From: Staphylococcus pragensis
Lineage (GTDB): Bacteria > Bacillota > Bacilli > Staphylococcales > Staphylococcaceae
DNA: 64,000 nucleotides
NCBI RefSeq assembly: GCF_004785665.1
Contig: NZ_SRPJ01000001.1
Span: 248,001-312,000 of the forward strand
Reading direction: 5' to 3'
A model generated the notes under the pieces. The model was not told the origin of the DNA. It worked only from the letters and a program-made list of their open reading frames with translations, and made no database searches. Every line of letters starts with the position of its first letter. Position 1 is the first letter of the stretch. Below, in pieces: positions 52,667 through 62,059 of this stretch. A program made the position numbers and the translations under genes.

Positions 52667-53491
52667 TTATCCTTTATAAGGCATATTTAGGTCAAAGAAA
52701 TCATTGAGATAACGTCCAATCCCATCTTCATTATTAGAATGCGTAATATGGTTAGCGATATGTTTTAATTCATCTAAACCGTTATCCATAGCGATACCAT
52801 ATTTAGCATACTTAATCATTTCGATATCATTATCTTCATCACCGAAAGCGATAATACGAGATGGGTCAATGTTTAAATAGTCTTTCACATGATCGATGCC
52901 ACGTGCTTTACTTATACCACGTTTCACGATTTCAATAACAGGAAATGGTGCTCCCCAACGACGATGTTCAATATTCTCAGCATAGAAGCGCGTTAGCATT
53001 TGTTTGATACGTGGAATATTGACTTCCTCCGCCTCAACTAGAATAGAAGTAGGGGGTTCATCTAATTCTTCTAATAAATTACCCGTTTGGATTTTAGGAT
53101 TTCCCATTGAAAAGCCTTCAAATAAACGTGGGTCATGATTATTAATAAATACATGATCTCGAACTTCAGCGATAATATTCGTCACATTCGCTTTCTGAAG
53201 TGCTTCAATCATGTTACGAGATAAATCAACATCTAACACTTCATGTGTCGTTTCAAAATCATCAGCTTTAGGATGATGGACATAGGCACCGTTAAAATTA
53301 ACGATAGGTGTATCCATATTAAGTTCATGATAGTAAATTTGACTCGCACGATAAGGACGGCCAGTCGCAATCATGATACGGTGTCCCTGCTTCTTCAATG
53401 TTGTCAAAACTTGTTTTGTATATGAACTGATTTCTTTATTATCATTTAATAATGTTCCATCTAAGTCTAAACAAATTAAATAAGGTTCCAT
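52667..53491 (-). CDS. Cof-type HAD hydrolase
   Basis: From ATG 53491 (AAGGAG upstream) this is a 274-residue class IIB HAD phosphatase. Motif I is CLDLDGTLLND (6-16), motif II is IATGRPYRAS, the motif III Lys lies in VKRGISKARG and motif IV is FGDEDNDIEMIKYAKYGIAMDN. Cof/YidA-type enzymes hydrolyse sugar phosphates, FMN or PLP; the substrate is unknown. The frame extends 17 codons upstream without a site. Confidence 0.9.
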   Translation of the reverse strand: MEPYLICLDLDGTLLNDNKEISSYTKQVLTTLKKQGHRIMIATGRPYRASQIYYHELNMDTPIVNFNGAYVHHPKADDFETTHEVLDVDLSRNMIEALQKANVTNIIAEVRDHVFINNHDPRLFEGFSMGNPKIQTGNLLEELDEPPTSILVEAEEVNIPRIKQMLTRFYAENIEHRRWGAPFPVIEIVKRGISKARGIDHVKDYLNIDPSRIIAFGDEDNDIEMIKYAKYGIAMDNGLDELKHIANHITHSNNEDGIGRYLNDFFDLNMPYKG

Positions 53492-53611
53492 AAATTTCTC
53501 CTTGAGTAACATATCATCAAATTTCTTGTTTAGTAGTATCATAGCATTTTATTGGCGTTTTGTCGGATATTTGATATATTAAGGGAAAGATAATATTGAG
53601 AGGTGATACTA

Positions 53612-53920
53612 ATGGAAGAAGCATTAAAAGATAGTATCCTTGGTGCACTTGAAATGGTAATTGACCCTGAATTAGGTATTGATATCGTTAATTTAGGTTT
53701 AGTATATAAAGTGAATGTTGATGACGACGGTCTATGTACAGTCGAAATGACATTAACATCAATGGGTTGTCCACTTGGACCACAAATTATTGAACAAATT
53801 AAAACTGTATTAGCTGAAATTCCTGAAATTCAAGATACAGAAGTGAATATCGTTTGGAACCCACCATGGAATAAAGATATGATGTCTAGATACGCTAAGA
53901 TTGCCTTAGGCGTGAGCTAG
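53612..53920 (+). CDS. DUF59 / SufT-like metal-sulfur cluster assembly protein
   Basis: From ATG 53612 (GAGGTG upstream) this is a 102-residue MIP18/DUF59 protein: MEEALKDSILGALEMVIDPELGIDIVNLGLVY, with the conserved TSMGCPLGPQI cysteine and WNPPWNKDMMS. In S. aureus SufT contributes to maturation of Fe-S proteins under high demand. It is divergently oriented from the HAD gene and ends in a terminator. Confidence 0.9.
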   Translation: MEEALKDSILGALEMVIDPELGIDIVNLGLVYKVNVDDDGLCTVEMTLTSMGCPLGPQIIEQIKTVLAEIPEIQDTEVNIVWNPPWNKDMMSRYAKIALGVS

Positions 53921-53934
53921 ATTTGGTGCTGAAG

Positions 53935-53972
53935 CAATAGTACACATAAACGTTGTACTATTGTTTTTTATT
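53935..53972 (+). terminator. Terminator after the SufT-like gene
   Basis: CAATAGTAC (53935-53943) pairs with GTACTATTG (53955-53963), followed by TTTTTTATTTT. Confidence 0.9.
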
Positions 53973-54071
53973 TTCTTTAAAAGGCAGTACCAAATAACAG
54001 ACAAATGAATAAAATAAATATCAGTTTCAAAAAGAAACAATGTTAACAGAATGACATTATTGTAATATAAA

Positions 54072-54411
54072 TTGAATTTGTTTATAGGTTATACTACAAT
54101 ACATAGGACTTATATCATAAGTGATACATAAAGAAAGTTATATTTAGTAAATTTTTAAGAAATATATTTATAATGTAATAAGCTAGTCGAGAACTTAATT
54201 TAAAGAACATACAGTATTATATCGTGCATTGAAGTTCAGGCACCTCAGTATAAAACACGACAATCATACACATTGATATTTGAAAACTTAGAGTAACTCA
54301 TATTCACTTATGTTGATGATCATCGGCTTACGTTTTATCCTAACTTGCAGTGCTTTTAAATGTAATGAATTTATATGAAATTTATTATTTTACAGGGAAA
54401 GAATGTGAACA
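54072..54411 (+). promoter_or_regulatory. Promoter and long leader of the OatA-like gene
   Basis: TTGAAT at 54072-54077 and TACAAT at 54095-54100 are 17 bases apart, a fair sigma-A promoter. If used, the leader is about 305 bases. It holds GATGATCATC (54315-54324), a 10-base palindrome, but no open frame with a ribosome-binding site. The whole gap 53921-54411 (491 bases) otherwise shows only the terminator at its start. Confidence 0.45.
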
Positions 54412-56235
54412 ATGAAACTAGAGTTAAACAAAAGTAAGCATCGTAAGACTAAAATGCGCTACATGCCTGGGTTAGATGGTTTAAGAGCAATCGCTGTTAT
54501 TGGTATTATTATTTACCATCTAAATCGACAATGGCTTAAAGGCGGCTTTTTAGGTGTAGATACATTCTTTGTAATTTCTGGTTACTTGATTACAAGTTTA
54601 CTATTAAAAGAATACGAAGAAACTGGCATTATTAATCTTAGACAGTTCTGGACGCGACGTATTAAACGTTTACTTCCTGCTGTTTTAGCACTTTTACTTG
54701 TGGTAGGATTAGCTACATTAATATTTGAACCGCAACAAATTGTTCGAGTGAAACATGATATGTTAGCCGCATTATTTTATGTTTCAAACTGGTGGTACAT
54801 TGCAAAAGATGTAAACTACTTTGAACAATTTTCATTTATGCCGCTTAAACACTTATGGTCTTTAGCTATTGAAGAACAATTTTATTTATTTTTCCCATTC
54901 GTGTTAGTCATTTTATTATTAACGATTAAAAAGTATAGAAATGTTACATTGATATTTTGGATTGTATCGCTAATCTCACTATTAGCAATGGTGATCATTT
55001 CACAACCAAATGTAGGATATTCTCGTGTTTACTTCGGTACAGACACGCGTTTACAAACATTGTTACTTGGTGTGATATTAGCGTTTATGTGGCCACCTTT
55101 TAAATTAAAAGCGAATCCACCAGCTGTTTTACAACGAACAATTGATGGCGTGGGTATCGCCGGTTTGGTCATGTTAATTATATTATTCTTTACAGTAAGC
55201 GATAATAGTTCATGGATATATAATGGAGGATTCTACCTCATCTCAGGCATGACATTATTTATTATTGCAAGCGTGGTTCATCCCACTTCAATATTAGCAA
55301 GGATACTTAGTCATCCAGTCCTCGTTTATATTGGTAAACGGTCTTATAGTTTATATTTATGGCACTTTGCGGTTATCAGTTTCGTACATATTCACTATAC
55401 GGATGGGCAAATTCCAGCTTATGTCTATATTATTGATGTTATCTTAACTGCTCTATTCGCTGAATTGTCTTATCGTTATGTAGAAACGCCAGTTAGAAGA
55501 GAAGGGGTTAAAGCTTTCTCATTCAATCGTTTACGACGACCTAAGTTTATTAGAACTATCGTTACAATAGTGTTAACTATTCCATTACTGTTGATATTTG
55601 CCGGTGCTTTTGATCGTTTTGGAAAAGATGAAATAGCGGATAAAGCAAATTCATTTAATACGAATGAAACGGACAAATATTTAGTAAGAATGATGCCAGG
55701 AGAAAATATTAAACTTGATGGTTCATCGACTAAGAGTAAGAAAAAAGCCCAAGTTTATACAAATATTAGCCCAGTATTAATTGGGGACTCTGTAATGGTT
55801 GATATTGGAGAAACATTCAAATCTCAAGTTCCAAAAGCTACGATTGACGGTAAAGTTGGACGCCATTTACAAGAGGCATTAACCGTGGCTAATAGCTATA
55901 CCAATTATAATAAACCTTCCGATCAGGTTGTTTTAGAACTCGGTACAAATGGTGACTTTACTAAGGAAGAGCTTGATCAATTGATTAGTAAATTTGGTAA
56001 AGCGCAAATTTACTTAGTTAATACACGCGTACCAAGAGATTGGCAAGACAATGTTAATAAACAATTAGCTGATGCAGCTAAAACACATAAGAATGTTACC
56101 TTAGTCGATTGGTATAAACGTTCAGAAGGACATTCAGAATACTTTGCTTCAGACGGTGTTCACTTAGAAAATAGTGGTGTTGAAGCATTATCTGATGAAA
56201 TTCTTAAAGCAATTAAGAAAAATACAAAAAATTAA
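54412..56235 (+). CDS. OatA-like acyltransferase (acyltransferase-3 plus SGNH domain)
   Basis: This 607-residue protein has an N-terminal acyltransferase-3 domain with ten or eleven membrane segments (YMPGLDGLRAIAVIGIIIYH, FFVISGYLITSLLL, KHLWSLAIEEQFYLFFPF), then an extracellular SGNH hydrolase-like domain with LIGDSVMVDIG (Ser near 464), LELGTNGD and DGVHLENSG (Asp/His near 585). This is the architecture of OatA, which O-acetylates peptidoglycan muramic acid and gives lysozyme resistance. Staphylococci carry more than one such gene; this locus, next to clpB, is usually the paralogue rather than oatA itself, so I leave the symbol blank. Confidence 0.87.
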   Translation: MKLELNKSKHRKTKMRYMPGLDGLRAIAVIGIIIYHLNRQWLKGGFLGVDTFFVISGYLITSLLLKEYEETGIINLRQFWTRRIKRLLPAVLALLLVVGLATLIFEPQQIVRVKHDMLAALFYVSNWWYIAKDVNYFEQFSFMPLKHLWSLAIEEQFYLFFPFVLVILLLTIKKYRNVTLIFWIVSLISLLAMVIISQPNVGYSRVYFGTDTRLQTLLLGVILAFMWPPFKLKANPPAVLQRTIDGVGIAGLVMLIILFFTVSDNSSWIYNGGFYLISGMTLFIIASVVHPTSILARILSHPVLVYIGKRSYSLYLWHFAVISFVHIHYTDGQIPAYVYIIDVILTALFAELSYRYVETPVRREGVKAFSFNRLRRPKFIRTIVTIVLTIPLLLIFAGAFDRFGKDEIADKANSFNTNETDKYLVRMMPGENIKLDGSSTKSKKKAQVYTNISPVLIGDSVMVDIGETFKSQVPKATIDGKVGRHLQEALTVANSYTNYNKPSDQVVLELGTNGDFTKEELDQLISKFGKAQIYLVNTRVPRDWQDNVNKQLADAAKTHKNVTLVDWYKRSEGHSEYFASDGVHLENSGVEALSDEILKAIKKNTKN

Positions 56236-56243
56236 TAATAGTG

Positions 56244-56289
56244 ACAGACCAGTAGAGTGAAACGACTCATTGAACTGGTCTGTTTTTTG
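56244..56289 (+). terminator. Terminator after the OatA-like gene
   Basis: ACAGACCAGT (56244-56253) pairs with ACTGGTCTGT (56274-56283), with GAGTGA/CTCATT near-pairing inside, followed by a T run. Confidence 0.92.
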
Positions 56290-56457
56290 TTTTCATTTAT
56301 TTAGACAAAGTTTGACTATTAGACTGTGAAGGTAAAAAATTTGATGTTTATTTGTGAGCACAATGTGATAAAACATGAAGTGAAAGATAATAATGAAAAC
56401 ACGTGAGATCAGTATTGGCGCGCATTTTCAAAAAATAAAAAAAGTTGAGTATAAATG

Positions 56458-56511
56458 TTGCTTAATAGTCAAAGAAGGTCTATAATGTAATTAAGGTCAA
56501 AGAAAGTCAAA
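56458..56511 (+). promoter_or_regulatory. clpB promoter with CtsR operators
   Basis: TTGCTT (56458-56463) and TATAAT (56481-56486) are 17 bases apart. A CtsR-like heptamer pair AGTCAAAGAAGGTCTA (56467-56482) overlaps the spacer and -10, and a perfect-looking tandem pair AGGTCAAAGAAAGTCAAA (56494-56511) lies just downstream; GTCAAA recurs at 56512-56517. The CtsR consensus is GGTCAAANAN(A/G)GTCAAA. No CIRCE (HrcA) element is visible in the 330 bases between the OatA-like gene and clpB. Confidence 0.9.
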
Positions 56512-56565
56512 GTCAAACAGAAGTATTTGACCTTGCTCTTATTAAATAAGTAGGGGTGAATAAAT

Positions 56566-59175
56566 TTGGATATTAATCAAATGACATATGCAATTCAAGG
56601 CGCACTACAAAAAGCGGTTGAATTGAGTAAAGAAAATGAATTACAAAATATTGAAATTGAAGCTATATTAAAAGGAACTTTAGAAGAAACTGATAGCTTA
56701 TTTAAAAGTATATTAGAACGCGCAAATATAGATACAGATAAATTAAATCAAGCGTATACAAATAAATTAAAAAATTATCCTTCAGTACAAGGAGATAACA
56801 TTCAATATGGACAATATATCGGTTCAAAGGCAAATGAGTTATTAAATAAAGCTGAATCGTATATGAAAGAATATGAAGATGAATATATCTCAATGGAACA
56901 TATCTTACGTGCTGCAATGGATATTGATGACATCACTAAACAATTTGTAGGTAATAAAGAAGAAGTAGTGAAAGAAATTATTACTAAAGTTAGAGGGGGA
57001 AATCATGTGACTTCACAAAATCCAGAAGTAAATTATGAAGCTTTAGAGAAATATGGTCGTGACTTAGTAGAAGAAGTACGCCAAGGTAAAATGGACCCTG
57101 TCATTGGTAGAGATGAAGAAATTCGTAATACAATTCGAATCTTAAGCCGTAAAACAAAAAATAATCCTGTGTTAATCGGTGAACCAGGGGTAGGTAAAAC
57201 TGCGATTGTTGAAGGTTTAGCGCAACGTATTGTAAGAAAAGATGTGCCTGAATCTTTATTAGACAAAACCATCTTTGAATTAGACTTAAGTGCCTTAGTT
57301 GCTGGTGCGAAATTTAGAGGTGAATTCGAAGAACGTCTTAAAGCAGTGCTTAAAGAAGTGAAAGAATCTGACGGACGTATCATCTTATTCATCGACGAAA
57401 TCCACATGTTAGTTGGTGCAGGTAAAACTGACGGCGCAATGGATGCCGGCAACATGTTGAAACCGATGTTAGCACGTGGTGAATTACATTGTATTGGTGC
57501 TACTACTTTAAATGAATATAGAGAATATATTGAAAAAGACTCTGCATTAGAACGTCGTTTCCAAAAAGTAGGCGTAAGTGAACCAGATGTTGAAGACACT
57601 ATTTCAATCTTACGTGGTTTGAAAGAACGTTACGAAGTGTATCATGGGGTACGAATTCAAGACCGTGCCTTAGTAGCGGCAGCTGAATTATCAGATCGTT
57701 ATATTACTGATAGATTCTTACCAGACAAAGCGATTGACTTAGTCGACCAAGCTTGTGCAACAATTCGTACTGAAATGGGTTCAAACCCAACTGAACTAGA
57801 CCAAGTTAACCGTCGTGTAATGCAACTAGAAATTGAAGAAAGTGCATTGAAAAATGAATCTGACAATGCAAGTAAACATCGTTTAGAAGAGTTACAAGAA
57901 GAACTTTCTAATGAAAAAGAAAAACAAGCTGCTTTACAATCTCGTGTTGAACAAGAAAAAGAAAAAATTGCGAAAGTACAAGAAAAACGTGCTGAATTAG
58001 ACCGTAGCCGTCAAGCGTTAGAAGACGCACAAACTGAAAGTAACTACGAAAAAGCAGCTGAATTACAATATGGCACAATTCCTCAATTAGAAAAAGAATT
58101 GAAAGAGTTTGAAGAAGCATATCAAGATGAACAAGGCGACAGTGAACGTATGATTCGTGAAGTTGTTTCTGACGAAGAGATCGGCGACATTGTTAGTCAA
58201 TGGACTGGTATTCCAGTATCTAAATTAGTTGAAACTGAAAGAGAGAAATTATTAAGCTTAGGCGATATCTTACACGAGCGTGTTGTGGGTCAAGATAAAG
58301 CCGTAGACTTAGTATCTGATGCAGTAGTTAGAGCACGTGCAGGTATTAAAGACCCTAACAGACCAATTGGTAGTTTCCTATTCTTAGGACCAACTGGTGT
58401 GGGTAAAACTGAATTGGCTAAATCACTTGCGGCTTCATTATTCGATTCTGAAAAACATATGATTCGAATTGATATGAGTGAGTATATGGAGAAACACTCA
58501 GTTTCTAGATTAATTGGTGCTCCTCCAGGCTATGTAGGTCATGATGAAGGCGGTCAATTAACTGAAGCGGTAAGACGTAATCCTTATTCAGTTATCTTGC
58601 TAGATGAAGTTGAAAAAGCACATAGTGATGTATTCAACGTGTTACTTCAAATCTTAGACGAAGGTCGTTTAACTGATTCTAAAGGACGTAGCGTGGACTT
58701 TAAAAACACTATCATTATTATGACTAGTAACATTGGTTCACAAGTATTACTTGAAAACGTTAAAGATAGTGGTGAAATTACTGAAGACACTGAAAAAGCT
58801 GTAATGGATAGCTTACATGCCTTCTTTAAACCTGAAATCTTAAACCGTATGGATGATATCGTATTGTTCAAACCATTATCTATTAACGATATGAGTATGA
58901 TTGTTGATAAAATTTTAACTCAATTAAACATTCGCTTAATGGATCAACGTATTTCAATTGAAGTATCTGATGATGCTAAAAAATGGTTAGGCGAAGAAGC
59001 ATATGAACCACAATTTGGTGCAAGACCATTGAAACGATTTGTACAACGTCAAATTGAAACGCCATTAGCACGTATGATGATTAAAGAAAGTTTACCAGAA
59101 GGTACTGTAGTGAATGTCGGTTTAGATGACAATCACGAATTAACTTTCGATGTACAAAAACCTGAAAATGAATAA
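56566..59175 (+). CDS. clpB: ATP-dependent disaggregase ClpB
   Basis: ClpB is a hexameric AAA+ chaperone that works with DnaK to rescue aggregated proteins after heat stress. From TTG 56566 (GGGGTG upstream) it is 869 residues: N-domain (1-145), NBD1 with Walker A GEPGVGKT (205-212) and [13 protein letters not shown], the coiled-coil M domain (about 405-525), and NBD2 with Walker A GPTGVGKT (608-615), LLDEVEKAH and TSNIGSQ. No ClpP-binding loop is expected. CtsR boxes lie in the promoter. An internal ribosome-binding site and GTG at codon 148 may produce a shorter form. Confidence 0.97.
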   Translation: MDINQMTYAIQGALQKAVELSKENELQNIEIEAILKGTLEETDSLFKSILERANIDTDKLNQAYTNKLKNYPSVQGDNIQYGQYIGSKANELLNKAESYMKEYEDEYISMEHILRAAMDIDDITKQFVGNKEEVVKEIITKVRGGNHVTSQNPEVNYEALEKYGRDLVEEVRQGKMDPVIGRDEEIRNTIRILSRKTKNNPVLIGEPGVGKTAIVEGLAQRIVRKDVPESLLDKTIFELDLSALVAGAKFRGEFEERLKAVLKEVKESDGRIILFIDEIHMLVGAGKTDGAMDAGNMLKPMLARGELHCIGATTLNEYREYIEKDSALERRFQKVGVSEPDVEDTISILRGLKERYEVYHGVRIQDRALVAAAELSDRYITDRFLPDKAIDLVDQACATIRTEMGSNPTELDQVNRRVMQLEIEESALKNESDNASKHRLEELQEELSNEKEKQAALQSRVEQEKEKIAKVQEKRAELDRSRQALEDAQTESNYEKAAELQYGTIPQLEKELKEFEEAYQDEQGDSERMIREVVSDEEIGDIVSQWTGIPVSKLVETEREKLLSLGDILHERVVGQDKAVDLVSDAVVRARAGIKDPNRPIGSFLFLGPTGVGKTELAKSLAASLFDSEKHMIRIDMSEYMEKHSVSRLIGAPPGYVGHDEGGQLTEAVRRNPYSVILLDEVEKAHSDVFNVLLQILDEGRLTDSKGRSVDFKNTIIIMTSNIGSQVLLENVKDSGEITEDTEKAVMDSLHAFFKPEILNRMDDIVLFKPLSINDMSMIVDKILTQLNIRLMDQRISIEVSDDAKKWLGEEAYEPQFGARPLKRFVQRQIETPLARMMIKESLPEGTVVNVGLDDNHELTFDVQKPENE
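56992..57009 (+). promoter_or_regulatory. Candidate internal ribosome-binding site and GTG start within clpB
   Basis: AGAGGGGGA at 56992-57000 is followed six bases later by an in-frame GTG (57007-57009), codon 148, at the junction [10 protein letters not shown] between N-domain and NBD1. E. coli ClpB has its known internal GTG start at the homologous position (RGGES-V149). A start here would give a product of about 722 residues lacking the N-domain. Confidence 0.55.
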
Positions 59176-59190
59176 TGAGTTATGAAGAGT

Positions 59191-59226
59191 AACCTAGGAA
59201 GTGTGATCGCACTTTCTAGGTTTTTT
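59191..59226 (+). terminator. clpB terminator
   Basis: AACCTAGGAAGTG (59191-59203) pairs with CACTTTCTAGGTT (59210-59222) with one mismatch, followed by a T run. Confidence 0.92.
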
Positions 59227-59337
59227 ATTTTGTGGATGACTCCAATGTATTTCTGCATATTGTGGGGTTCGCTTGCCTAAAGCATAGCTTAAGCCAATGA
59301 TGTTGGTAAGGATAAGTAATTTATTTATAAAGTAAAT

Positions 59338-59388
59338 GAAAAATACGGTTAATGGAACATTAGAAGTTACATCAACCGTATTTTTGAA
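59338..59388 (-). terminator. Terminator after the DUF2929 gene
   Basis: AAATACGGTTAATG (59341-59354) pairs with CATCAACCGTATTT (59370-59383) with one mismatch. It lies 20 bases beyond the stop on the minus strand, with U-rich sequence following on that strand. Confidence 0.85.
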
Positions 59389-59405
59389 CTATTTAATAAG
59401 TGTTA

Positions 59406-59606
59406 TTAAATATGTCTATTACCTTTACGGGCATAATCATTTGGTTTAATCATTGCGCCTAAGATAGCAATCATAATTGTAATGAATACTGCTAAAATGA
59501 CTGGTGTAATAAAGTTTAAAGGGCCACCGCCGTTTAAACTGTTTAACACGAAGTTAACCATTTGCATTAAGATTAACGCCCAGATAAATGTGATGAGGTG
59601 TTTCAT
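59406..59606 (-). CDS. DUF2929 family small membrane protein
   Basis: From ATG 59606 (GGAGGT upstream) this encodes 66 residues with two membrane segments: MKHLITFIWALILMQMVNFV and ITPVILAVFITIMIAILGAMI, joined by NSLNGGGPLN and ending in a basic tail. It matches the DUF2929 family of short staphylococcal and bacillar membrane proteins without known function. The frame extends five codons upstream without a site. It is divergent from fabH. Confidence 0.82.
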   Translation of the reverse strand: MKHLITFIWALILMQMVNFVLNSLNGGGPLNFITPVILAVFITIMIAILGAMIKPNDYARKGNRHI

Positions 59607-59774
59607 ACAAATGACCTCCAAAATTTATATACTTTTATTTTAATGTAAAGCGAATTGTTTGTATAGTGGTAGTAGAGTAAGTGTTAAAATTTATTCTAAA
59701 ATTTATGACGTGCTATATTATTGTTTCATTTTCCTAAAAAGAAAAGAAAGACTAAAAAAGTATAACTACTTGAG

Positions 59775-59814
59775 TTGAGAAGAAAAAATGTGTTAAATTA
59801 ATACCTGGTATTAA
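59775..59814 (+). promoter_or_regulatory. fabHF promoter with FapR operator
   Basis: TTAATACCTGGTATTAA at 59798-59814 is a perfect palindrome around a central base and fits the FapR operator (consensus around TTAGTACCTGATACTAA). A promoter with TTGAGA (59775-59780), a 17-base spacer and TTAATA (59798-59803) would have its -10 inside the operator. FapR repression is relieved by malonyl-CoA/ACP, linking transcription to fatty-acid supply. Confidence 0.88.
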
Positions 59815-59840
59815 AAAACGAAGTAAGAAGGTGTACGTTC

Positions 59841-60782
59841 ATGAACGTAGGTATAAAAGGTTTCGGTGCTTATGCACCTGATAAAGTGGTAGATAACGCC
59901 TATTTCGAAGGATTTCTAGATACATCAGATGAATGGATTTCAAAAATGACAGGCATTAAAGAAAGACGTTGGGCAAGTGAAGACCAAGATACGTCAGATT
60001 TAGCTTACGAAGCGAGTAAAAAAGCTATTGCAGATGCAGGCATTGAACCTAATGATATAGATATGATTATTGTTGCGACTGCGACTGGAGATATGCCATT
60101 CCCATCAGTAGCAAATATGTTACAAGAGAAATTAGGTACAGGCAAAGTGCCAACAATGGACCAATTGGCAGCATGTTCAGGCTTTATGTATTCAATGATT
60201 ACTGCGAAACAATATGTACAATCTGGTGACTATAAAAATATTTTAGTTGTTGGTGCAGATAAATTATCTAAGATTACTGATTTAACTGATCGCTCTACAG
60301 CAGTATTATTCGGTGATGGCGCTGGTGCGGTAGTTATCGGTGAAGTATCTGAAGGACGAGGCATCATCAGTTACGAAATGGGATCTGATGGCTCAGGTGG
60401 AAAATACTTATACTTAAACAAAGATACTGGTAAACTAGTAATGAACGGACGTGAAGTGTTCAAATTCGCAGTTAGAATTATGGGCAATGCGTCTACACGT
60501 GTCGTAGAAAAAGCTGGTTTACAATCTGAAGATATTGATATGTTTGTTCCGCATCAAGCGAACATCAGAATTATGGAATCAGCACGCGAAAGATTGGGTA
60601 TAGAAAGAGAAAAGATGAGTGTTTCTGTTAATCGATTTGGTAACACTTCTGCAGCTTCAATACCTTTAAGTATTCAACAAGAATTAGAAAATGGAAGAAT
60701 TAAAGACGATGATACTTTAGTATTAGTAGGTTTCGGTGGTGGCCTAACTTGGGGCGCTATGGTTATCAAATGGGGTAAATAG
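59841..60782 (+). CDS. fabH: Beta-ketoacyl-ACP synthase III
   Basis: FabH starts fatty-acid synthesis by condensing an acyl-CoA (branched primers in staphylococci) with malonyl-ACP. The 313-residue protein has the Cys112 nucleophile in [12 protein letters not shown], His in [10 protein letters not shown] (about 238) and Asn in [10 protein letters not shown] (about 268). AGAAGGTG precedes ATG 59841. fabF follows after 13 bases with AGGAGG between, so the two form an operon under the FapR operator. Confidence 0.96.
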   Translation: MNVGIKGFGAYAPDKVVDNAYFEGFLDTSDEWISKMTGIKERRWASEDQDTSDLAYEASKKAIADAGIEPNDIDMIIVATATGDMPFPSVANMLQEKLGTGKVPTMDQLAACSGFMYSMITAKQYVQSGDYKNILVVGADKLSKITDLTDRSTAVLFGDGAGAVVIGEVSEGRGIISYEMGSDGSGGKYLYLNKDTGKLVMNGREVFKFAVRIMGNASTRVVEKAGLQSEDIDMFVPHQANIRIMESARERLGIEREKMSVSVNRFGNTSAASIPLSIQQELENGRIKDDDTLVLVGFGGGLTWGAMVIKWGK

Positions 60783-60795
60783 GAGGAAATAATGT

Positions 60796-62040
60796 ATGAC
60801 TGAGAATAAAAGAGTTGTGATTACAGGCATGGGTGCATTATCACCTATCGGAAACGATGCCCATTCAAGTTGGGAGAATGCTTTAAAAGGTGTCAACGGT
60901 ATTGATACAATTACACGCGTTGACACTGAAGATTATAATGTTCATTTAGCAGGAGAACTTAAAGACTTCAATATTGAAGACCATATGGAGAAGAAAGAAG
61001 CACGCCGTATGGACCGTTTTACGCAATATGCAGTAGTAGCTGCGCGCCAAGCAGTTGAAGATGCAAAGTTAACAATTAACGATGACAACGCGAATCGTAT
61101 TGGTGTGTGGATTGGTTCAGGTATTGGTGGTATGGAAACATTTGAAGTTGCACATACGACTTTACAAAAGAAAGGCCCAAGAAGAGTAAGTCCTTTCTTC
61201 GTGCCAATGCTTATTCCTGATATGGCGACTGGCCAAGTGTCAATTGATTTAGGTGCAAAAGGACCAAATGGTTCTACTGTGACTGCATGTGCAACAGGTA
61301 CAAACTCAATTGGCGAAGCATTTAAAATCATCCAACGTGGTGACGCAGATGCAATGGTAACAGGCGGTACAGAAGCGCCTATTACACACATGGCATTAGC
61401 AGGATTTAGTGCGAGTCGTGCTTTATCAACAAATGATGATAAAGAAACAGCTTGCCGTCCTTTCCAAGAAGGCCGTGATGGTTTCGTAATGGGTGAAGGT
61501 GCTGGTATCTTAGTTATTGAATCATTAGAATCAGCACAAGCCCGTGGTGCAGAAATTTATGCTGAAATTGTTGGCTATGGTTCAACAGGAGATGCATATC
61601 ACATCACTGCACCAGCGCCAGAAGGTGAAGGTGGTTCTCGCGCTATGCAAGCCGCGTTAGATGATGCAGGCATTGAAGCGAAAGATGTTCAATACTTAAA
61701 TGCCCACGGTACAAGTACACCAGTAGGCGATATGTACGAAATTCAAGCGATTAAGAACACATTTGGCGATGCTGCGAAAAACTTGAAAGTAAGCTCAACT
61801 AAGTCTATGACTGGCCACTTATTAGGGGCTACAGGCGGACTTGAAGCTATCTTCTCAGCATTATCTATTCGCGATTCTAAAGTTGCGCCAACTATTCATG
61901 CTAATACGCCAGATCCAGAATGTGACTTAGATATCGTTCCAAATGAAGCACAAGACTTAGATATTACTTATGCTATGAGTAACAGCCTTGGCTTTGGTGG
62001 ACACAACGCCGTATTAGTATTTAAGAAATTCGAAGCTTAA
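60796..62040 (+). CDS. fabF: Beta-ketoacyl-ACP synthase II
   Basis: FabF elongates acyl-ACP with malonyl-ACP and is the target of platensimycin and cerulenin. The 414-residue protein has nucleophile Cys165 in [10 protein letters not shown], His in [11 protein letters not shown] (about 304) and His in [12 protein letters not shown] (about 341). The start is ATG 60796, 9 bases after AGGAGG; an ATG four bases earlier gives only a three-codon out-of-frame run. A family B repeat follows and probably acts as terminator. Confidence 0.96.
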   Translation: MTENKRVVITGMGALSPIGNDAHSSWENALKGVNGIDTITRVDTEDYNVHLAGELKDFNIEDHMEKKEARRMDRFTQYAVVAARQAVEDAKLTINDDNANRIGVWIGSGIGGMETFEVAHTTLQKKGPRRVSPFFVPMLIPDMATGQVSIDLGAKGPNGSTVTACATGTNSIGEAFKIIQRGDADAMVTGGTEAPITHMALAGFSASRALSTNDDKETACRPFQEGRDGFVMGEGAGILVIESLESAQARGAEIYAEIVGYGSTGDAYHITAPAPEGEGGSRAMQAALDDAGIEAKDVQYLNAHGTSTPVGDMYEIQAIKNTFGDAAKNLKVSSTKSMTGHLLGATGGLEAIFSALSIRDSKVAPTIHANTPDPECDLDIVPNEAQDLDITYAMSNSLGFGGHNAVLVFKKFEA

Positions 62041-62059
62041 ATAAATTATTTTTGAAAAT

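Noticed and set aside
57033..57599. 188-codon minus-strand frame opposite clpB
   Set aside because: It lies entirely within conserved NBD1 coding sequence; length is explained by the codon bias of the other strand, and there is no start site.
60942..61391. 149-codon minus-strand frame opposite fabF
   Set aside because: Shadow frame of fabF; no ribosome-binding site and no family resemblance.
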